Of a stretch of DNA of 13,074 bases, positions 5,976 to 13,003 are shown piece after piece. How positions within the stretch are numbered: position 1 is the first letter of the stretch; the number at the start of each line of letters is the position of its first letter. Location: assembly GCA_026770585.1 (NCBI GenBank), contig MU646371.1, forward strand, positions 236,267 to 249,340, given 5' to 3'. The translations under genes were made by a program, and so were the position numbers. Under the pieces are notes generated by a model that was not told the origin of the DNA, searched no databases, and was given only the letters and a program-made list of their open reading frames with translations. The DNA comes from Baffinella frigidus (taxonomy: Eukaryota > Cryptophyceae > Cryptomonadales > Baffinellaceae).

Positions 5976-6032
5976 GCGTGGGAGAAGCACGTGCGCGAGG
6001 CGCAGCGCGACGTCTACCGCGAACGCGCCTAG
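5976..6032 (+). pseudogene. Near-complete duplicate of the terminal exon
   Basis: It reads AWEKHVREAQRDVYRERA then TAG, against AWEKHVREAQRDIYRERAA in the exon at 5694. The changes are one synonymous Ala codon (GCC/GCG), one Ile to Val, and loss of one in-frame Ala codon. The acceptor region is not conserved (CTCGTGAG). It is either a recent tandem duplicate or an alternative last exon. Confidence 0.55.
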
Positions 6033-6171
6033 CCCTCGTCAGGTTGTGAGCCCTATCGGAGCTCGCAACCTATCGCAAGGAGGGGAAAGATCGCCGCCTA
6101 GCCGACCCCGGAGCTCGTCAGGTTGCGAACCCCGGAGATCGTAACCTACCTGAAGGATGGGGAGATCTCAC

Positions 6172-6925
6172 CGCGAGCGCGCCGCCTAATCGCGCGAGTG
6201 AGACTTTCGCCCCCCCACCGCCCTCTGGTGGGGGCCTAGGCACCCACAGGTTGCGAGCCCCGGAGCCAAGGAGGGGAAAGATCGCACCTCGCAAGCTAGG
6301 ACCACCACCAAGATCGGAGCTCGCAACCTAGGGGCACCACCCCGGGTGTGGTGCAGATCCCCACAGGCTGCGAGCCCCGTGGGAGCTCGTAACCTGTCGG
6401 AATCAGGAGGGCGAAGACCTTGCAGGAAGGAGGCTGGGAATGGCAGCGCCGAGCCTCAGCGAGAGAGTTAATAGGGTAACGGACTAAAAACGGGGTAGTT
6501 TGGCCTACGGCATTGCCTAGGACCTCCTACTGTAGGCCAAAATCCTAGGACTTTTTGGTCATAGGAGCCCTACGGCCTACTGGCCACTTAAGGGATAGGG
6601 TCCTACGGTAGGGCTAGTCCTAGGGGCATAGGACCTCCCTACGGACGGTGCGTGCCGTCCGTGATACGCACTCTAGGCCCCGATTCGACAGGTTACGAGC
6701 CCTGTCGGAGCTGGTAACCAATCGCAAGGAGGGGGAAGATGTTCGCAGGACCCCTACGAGATTCGCGAGCGCGCCGCCTAATAGCGCGAGCGTGAGAGGG
6801 CGGGGGGGGCGAAAGTCTCACTCTCGGACTTTGGACCCCCGACAGGTTGCGAGCCCCGTCGGAGCTCACAACCTACAGAAGGGAGGGGGCACATCTAGCA
6901 GGCTTACTGCGAGCACGCCGCCTAA
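6172..6925 (+). pseudogene. Three further degraded terminal-exon tails
   Basis: The last codons recur at 6172-6189 (RERAA then TAA), 6764-6781 (RERAA then TAA) and 6911-6925 (EHAA then TAA). The surroundings also repeat: CGCGCGAGTGAGACTTTCGC at about 6191 recurs inverted at 6806-6827. The region is an array of eroded copies of [exon tail + hairpin] units with MITEs inserted. Confidence 0.5.
6466..6599 (+). mobile_element. Chimera of family 3 MITE and TATCCC MITE end
   Basis: From GTTAATAGGGTAACGGAC to GGCCTAC (6586) this follows the full family 3 element at 4599-4752. Its right arm is then replaced by TGGCCACTTAAGGGATA, the right terminus of the TATCCC family. The joint implies recombination or insertion followed by deletion. 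Confidence 0.6.
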
Positions 6926-6926
6926 A

Positions 6927-7039
6927 GGCGTACCTCGCTGATAAGAAGCCGCGCCCCCCCTAGGACCATGGTACAGGCCTTAGGTGACGGCCTGCTGTAC
7001 GGTCCTAGGGGAGGCGCTGCCTTACAGTCGAGGTACCCC
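6927..7039. mobile_element. Pogo-like MITE copy B, diverged
   Basis: Ends AGGCGTACCTCGCTGATAAG and TCGAGGTACCCC, with a GGACC...GGTCC core, mark this as an older relative of copies A and C-E. The outermost CAGGGG has decayed at both ends. It directly follows the last degraded exon tail. Confidence 0.6.
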
Positions 7040-7075
7040 GATAGGAAGGCTGTGCGCCCACGCACTGTTCTCCAA

Positions 7076-7175
7076 CACGACCACACCCGACGCCGTCCAG
7101 ACCCCGCACACCACGAACCCACACAACACGAACCCACACAACACGACCACAGCCGACGCCATCCAGACCCCTTCA
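7076..7175 (+). repeat. Nested tandem repeat, CACACAACACGAACC units
   Basis: A 30-bp sequence (ACGACCACACCCGACGCC then GTCCAGACCCC) flanks both sides of CACACAACACGAACC repeats (7107-7141). The frames are open by composition only; translations are His/Thr/Pro-rich repeats. I see no gene in 7040-7280. Confidence 0.6.
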
Positions 7176-7283
7176 ACATAAGTGAACACCTTGACTGCAA
7201 TCGTACGTAGCGACCCCCCCCGGCAGGAATAAAGTAACTTTACTGAAATCGTACAGCTCTCTGGCGAAAGCGCACCCCCCCTA

Positions 7284-7400
7284 CAGGGGTACCTCGCTCA
7301 TGAGAAACCGCCCCCCCCTAGGACCCTACAGTAGGCCTATGCCTAGGGACCTATGGTGGTCTTATGGGGGGGGCTGTTTCTTATGAGCGAGGTACCCCTG
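7284..7400 (+). mobile_element. Pogo-like MITE copy C, near-perfect hairpin
   Basis: CAGGGGTACCTCGCTCATGA at left pairs with TTATGAGCGAGGTACCCCTG at right, with TA on both outer sides (7282-7283, 7401-7402). The core is GGACC CTACAGTAGGCC ... GGTGGTC. The TA duplication and terminal sequence fit the pogo/Tigger branch of Tc1/mariner. The element is non-autonomous, 117 bp. Confidence 0.85.
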
Positions 7401-7515
7401 TAGGTCCTGCTCAGGCACAGCCTCGGCGTGGGTGCATACATGGCGGCCGTGTTGGTAGAAATACAGGTCTCTCGCTCGCTCGATACCAAGAGGGGTAGAT
7501 AGAGGTGGAGGAGTA

Positions 7516-7632
7516 CAGGGGTACCTCGATTACAAGAAAACGCCTCCCCGTAGGACCCTACAGTAGGCCTATGCCTAGGGCCCTATGGTCGTCCTAGGGG
7601 GGTGACGTTTTTTTGTAATCGAGGTACCCCTG
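7516..7632 (+). mobile_element. Pogo-like MITE copy D
   Basis: It is the same length (117 bp) and core orientation as copy C, with TA duplications at 7514-7515 and 7633-7634. Its subterminal sequence differs in both arms together (CTCGATTACAAG facing TTGTAATCGAG), so this is a subfamily in which both arms changed in concert. Confidence 0.85.
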
Positions 7633-7685
7633 TAGCCGGGTGCTTCTGCGTTGGTGCTGATCACTACCAACCAAGACCTCTCTCG

Positions 7686-7751
7686 TTAGAGGAGGGCGAG
7701 GAGGTCCTTAGCGCTGTTGCCTCGCGCCAACCCCGCCCCGTCATCCACAGC
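7686..7751 (-). CDS. Gene 2 exon 5, terminal exon
   Basis: After GGGAGGCAG the 66-bp exon reads AVDDGAGLARGNSAKDLLAL then L and TAA, phase 0. Most codons end in G or C. The upstream CT microsatellite (sense strand) may form the pyrimidine tract. A partial copy is at 8500-8522. Confidence 0.5.
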   Translation of the reverse strand, partial: AVDDGAGLARGNSAKDLLALL

Positions 7752-10700
7752 CTGCCTCCCAAGTGCCCCGCGTAGTCAGCGTAAGGAGAGAGAGAGAGAG
7801 TCAGAGAGAGAGCGACAGAGAGAGAGCGACAGAGAGAGAGAAGCAAACTTATGCAGGGGTACCTCGCTCATGAGAAACCGCCCCCCCCCCTAGGACCATC
7901 ATAGGGCCCTAGGCATGGTCCTACTGTAGGGTCCTAGGGGGTGCGGTTTCTTATGAGCGAGGTACCCCTGTACGGTAGGCCATACAAGACTTTGCACCCG
8001 GTTCAGTTGCCACCCTGGCACAAAACCAAGAGATCTAATCCCGCCGAGTATTCATAATGAATACGATTTTGGTGTATCTTAAGGGTAGAAACAAGACCGT
8101 CATCTAGCTGGACTTCATTTAGAGCTTTAAGATACACCCGAATCGTATTGGAGATCCCCGAAATCGTATTCATTATGAATACTCCTCCGGATGAGATCCG
8201 AGGAGGCAGCACACTGTATCACTGGGCTAAGGCAGGCACTAGGGCTCCTGCAAGACTTTGCATCCACCCCGTTCAAGAGTATGCAGCCTACCGTAGGCAA
8301 TACCGTAGGCTTAACCACCCGGTTTTCAGGACGTTCCTAGCTCTGTCCCACTTGGAGATGGGCTCGCCGTCATGTCGCCCCCCTCGAAATTTCACAGGTA
8401 AATTTCATGGGGGGTGTGCCAAATTTTACCTGTGAAATTTCGGGGGGGCGAAATAATGGCGAACCCAAATTTACTGGGACAGAGCTAGGAAACACAACAC
8501 TGCCTCGCGCCCGTCATCTCCAAAGGGCGGTGTTTAGGGTTCAGGGTGTGGGGTTTAGGGTTGAGGATTTAGGGTTTAGGGCTTGGGGTCTAGGGTTTAG
8601 GGTTTAGGTTTTAGGGTTTTGGGTTTGGGGTTCGGGGTTAAGGGTTTAGGGTTTCGAGTTGAGCCCCGAGTGGCCAGCAAACAGTTTTGGGGTACGTGCG
8701 GCCCTACCACTCGAGTCTGGAAGAGGGAGTATTTTAAATGTGGGGTTGTTGAAATTTGTACCAAACGACCCTATTTGTGTGAAAATTACTACACAGCGGT
8801 CCACTTGTAAAGGACTTGTAAAATTAAAACTTTTAAAATAGTCACATTTCTAGCCTCCAGTGGTGGGGCTCCGCAAAGTCCACCCGGTTTCATCCCAGCC
8901 CTCAATAGATTTAATTTCAGGAATGTCCTTCTAAACGAAGATTCGCACCAAGAACTTCGAAGGCCTTAAAATATTCGTACTTTTAGGGCTTTAAAATATC
9001 TGGATTTATGCCAAGAATAGTTTATAAGGACAGGTCCCAAAATTAAATCTATTGAGGCTCGCGAAGAGGTTGTGTGTCCAACCTCATTTCAAAAAGAGGG
9101 AAGGTGGAACTAGAGGGAGGGTGGAACACAACCCGGGAAAAAACCTTCCGGGTGAAGTCAACCGTCGTGTGGGGAAGTGTGAAAGGTGGGGGAGGAGGTG
9201 ACCAGTTTGAGGGTGGATGAGAGGCCCTTGGCCGCGTCTTCGGTAGATGGCCGCGCGACCGCGAAACACACCTGCAGGGGACGCGACACAGGACACGTCA
9301 GTACACATCGCCGGACACGCCAGTACAAATCGCCGGACGTGTCATTACGAACCACCGGACACGACACTACACAGCGCCGGACACGACAATTGGCCGAGTC
9401 TTCGGTAGACGGCCGCGCGACCGCGAAACACACCTGCAGGGGACGCGACACAGGACACGTCAGTACAAACCGCCCGGACGCGACACGCACCAAACGCCGG
9501 ACACGACATAACACGTCGCCGGACGTGTCAGTACAAGTCTCCGGACACGACACGCACATAGGCAGCTGTGGGGCAGCAATCTCCGGTAGTGTTCGGTCAC
9601 GTTAGTATACAGCTCCGGACATGATAAACGCCTGGTTCACGTCTTATTCTGTAGGGTCCAGGGTTCGGAGTTCAGGGTCAGGGTTTCGGGTTTAGCACCC
9701 CGTCTGATACTCACACGTTCAGCTGTAGGGTGGGTCGGGAGCGTCACCCGCCGAGGCACCACCGTCCGCCGCTTCTCACAGCAGTGTACGCTACACGCAC
9801 ACCGGCACCAGCAGAACAGGTTATGGTCACGTGACCTGATGCTTCTGGAAAATGCACACAGCCAGCTGTGGGGCGGGGGTGGTCACGTGACCTGATGTCG
9901 AGGTCCTAGGAGCTCCAAGGGCGTCCATAGTCGATACCGTATGCCGATTTCCCAGAATCCACACAGACAGATGCAGGGGGGGGGGGGTCACGTGACCTGA
10001 GAACCGCACGCGGCGTGCGTAACGGACGCGTCAATCGGGAGAATCACCCGCCGCGGCACCACCGTCCGCCGCTTTCTCGCCTGTTTGGGTTTTGGGTGTG
10101 GGGTTAAAAGTGTGAATTTTTCTGTTTTTGAGGAAGCCGTTATGACCCCGGTCGTGGCCGCAAACAATTCAGCCAGGCTTTACGTGTAACACCAACTATT
10201 CGATTTGTGACCCGCCGCGGCAACACCGTCCGCCGCTTTCTCGCCTGCACGAAGCCACCGCGCTCTCACCACTTCACACTAGCTTCATTTGCTAAACCTG
10301 GATGGCGTTAGGGGATCCCTCAGGCCTACGGAATTCGATAAGTTTCGCGATTCCTGTCTGCAAAGCCGAGCGTGAATCCCCCAGAACCTTAACATACCAC
10401 TATTGAAAAGCTTGACCCCGCTCTGTCCATCTAATCGTTTCAAAACGAACTTGGGTTCAACAGTCAGGTTTTGGTTAAAATATGGCAACTTTGGGTCTAA
10501 ATTGATTTTGATGTCACCCTGAAGTTGTGGAAATTGGAGCTGCCGCCATCAGAATCTGATGTCAGTTACAGGATAGGGTGGGGTGGGACTTGCCAGTAGC
10601 ACACACAATCACCGCTACTGCATTTGGGTTCAAACGGAATTTGGGTGGAAATGGCAGCTCTTGGTCTGCAACCATTTTACTTTTAAATTTTACTTTGTAG

Positions 10701-13003
10701 TAAAATGATTTTACAACAGGCGTCATTAGTCTGACTAATCTAATCTCGGAACATAACATAATCTTGGTTCATACCCTCATCTTAGCCTTATTTTCATGCC
10801 TGAAATGCGCCAATCGACGTGGTTTGGACTTGCAAAGACGGTCTTCTTCTTCTTTATTACTCTCGATGCAGGTCCCAAAATAGGTCTTCTTCTTCTTTAT
10901 TACTCCCGATGCAGGTCCTAAATCAGGCCCTTGAGCCTTGAGTTGAGTGATACAAAAGTCTATGAGCCTTACGAAACGGGCCCGCCTCAGAGACAAGCGC
11001 TATAAAGATGGCCGGTCGCGTCATATTTATAGTACCCGGATCCGAAATTAGATTCGTAAAGCAACTCGTTCTGGTACAAATGTTAAAACTCGAAGCTTTT
11101 TACAACTCGAATTGGAGTTTTAAAGTCCTCAAGTTTTATTATTTGTACCAGAACGAGTTGCTTTACAAATCTGATTTCAGATCCTGTTTCTATGAATATG
11201 GCGAACCGCGCCATACCACTAGCCCTTGGAGGTGGCTCAAATGGTGCTCTGAAACAGTTTCAATTTACCTTGACATCGGGGTCAGATCCGACCCCGATCC
11301 AAGGTAAAATCGAAGACCTTCCAGGGCACTCTTTGAGCCACTTGGGAGGGCTGGTGGTAAGGTGTGGTGAAAGATTGTAGAAGGTGTCGTCTGACAACAC
11401 CTTTCAACCCAAATTCGGGGTGGAGGGTTCCAGCAGCGTTAGCGCGCCAACCCACACAATAAAAAATTAATGAGCTGAGCGGGGAGACCGGGTACGAGAC
11501 CGGGTACGGATACGAAGGCCCCCCTACGGTAGCCTACGGTAGCCTACGGTAGGCAGGCGCGTAGGGCCCTACGCAACTACCCGTACCCGAAAAAGAGGCG
11601 TACATTTCACCCCAATTCGGGGTGGAGGGTTCCAGCAGCGTTAGCGCGCCAACTCACACACAAAAAACTCAATGCAGAATGGACGACATGTTGCTGCAGC
11701 TTTTCGCTTTAGCAAGAGAGTGAGAGGGAGGGAGGGAGGGAGGGAGAGAGAGAGAGGGAGGCTCCCAGCGTCGAGACCGCCCCTCGAAGTGGACCAAATC
11801 TCGATACCAACTCACACACAAAGAACTCAACGAAGAATGGGCGGCATGTTGCTGCAGCTTTTCGCTGTAGCAAGAGGATCGTACCGCATAGCCGAGCTGT
11901 CCGGCGGTGGAGAGACCCCACGAGAAGAGCCTGGCGTCCCGCGAGAGAGCCAGCGTGAACCCCTCTCCACCAGCGAGGCTCGCAACCCTGAGAGAGAGGG
12001 AACCCGTCATGATTGATACCAGCATGGCCACCATCCACTCGAGGCTAGAAATGTGACAATTTTAAAAGTTTTTAACTTTACAAGTCCTTTACATGTGGAC
12101 CGCGGTGTAGTAATTTTGACACAAATAGGGTCGTTTGGTCACGTATCTGGGGGAATTCCCCCAGATACGTGACCAAGTCCGCCCGTGACTAGTACAAATT
12201 TCAACAACCCCACATTTAAAATACCCCCTCTTCCAGCCTCGAGTGGATGCATTCACCCCCAGCAAGGCTCGCTACCCTGGGGAGAAACCTCCTCGATTTT
12301 GGGGCAGTTAGCCTGCGGTATTGGACTACGGTAGGCCCAACGCTCCCACACGATATCAAAAACATGAGACTCGCCCCCCGCGAGGCTCGCAACCTTGTGT
12401 GCGCGAGGCTCGCAACCTTGTGAGAGATGTTTGGTGGTAAAGGCACGGCCGCCTAGCATTCCCCTATAATGCCACAAGCTGACGCCAGCGGACCCCTTAG
12501 CCTACGGTAGGAACCGCCCCTCCTCCTACGACGTTTAAAACAAAAGGTCTTTAAAAGTCGTAGGAGGGGGGCTCCTACCGTAGGCAATCCGTAGGCTCTA
12601 AGTACCTCGCTGGCGTTAGCTTTTCAGATGACCTAGAGCGAAGCTCGCCACCGTGAGAGAGTAAGAGGCTGGCGGCACGCCCTACTTTAGGCGTGATGGG
12701 GGGCAATCAAAAGTTGACACACGGGACCCATCCCCGGAAAACCGTGCATTGGCCCAAAAGTTGACGGTGCCGCCATGCGGAGTTGACTTTTACAGTTGCC
12801 TCCCCTCAGGTCTAGCGTAGTTTAGCCTACGATAGGCCCCAGCGCGCCCTACGATACTGAATGGTTTAAACGGGCGAGTGAAGTTAGGCTTGAAATAGCA
12901 GGAATGAGCAGGGCGGGCTCTCACCCGGCGCCCCATCCCTCAACCTCCCCCTCCTTCTCCTTCCCTTCGTTCTTCTCCCCCTCTTCTTTCTTCCCCTCCT
13001 CCT

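Larger units (their letters stand above)
5789..6874 (+). repeat. Cluster of AGGTTGCGAG...CTCGCAACCT hairpins
   Basis: A small imperfect palindrome, AGGTTGCGAGCCC facing GGAGCTCGCAACCT, recurs at 5790-5822, 5864-5891, 6041-6071, 6120-6147, 6364-6395, 6690-6720 and 6844-6874. Half copies are at 5768, 6248 and 6315. Most are followed by CAAGGAGGGG and GAAGA. Arm changes are partly compensated or paired (for example GCGAG with CTCGT allows G-U). It lies downstream of the gene 1 stop, so it could be transcribed in the 3' UTR. Confidence 0.75.

Noticed and set aside
5789-6874. CRISPR-like array
   Set aside because: Repeats are palindromic but irregularly spaced and degenerate, spacers are not uniform, and the context is eukaryotic.
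7228-7233. AATAAA polyadenylation signal for gene 1
   Set aside because: It lies about 1.5 kb after the stop, and there is no supporting downstream signal. A chance match is likely.
7415-7466. Plus-strand exon-like segment HSLGVGAYMAAVLVEIQ with AG and GT at its edges
   Set aside because: It has mixed codon endings and no phase-compatible partner on the plus strand, and lies between the two convergent genes. Kept only as a curiosity.
7701-7775. Plus-strand reading EVLSAVASRQPRPVIHSLPP then KCPA and stop
   Set aside because: It is the antisense shadow of gene 2's terminal exon, which has the better acceptor, pyrimidine tract, phase and stop.
9158-9605. Overlapping open frames of 139 (+) and 133 (-) codons
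   Set aside because: They result from the 22-bp minisatellite and the 77-bp duplicate, whose composition lacks stops on both strands. Only the short minus-strand part 9271-9203 is kept as an exon.
9825-9997. G-box promoter cluster (CACGTG three times)
   Set aside because: The motifs coincide with a splice donor and its copies inside a gene body. Nothing else suggests a promoter.
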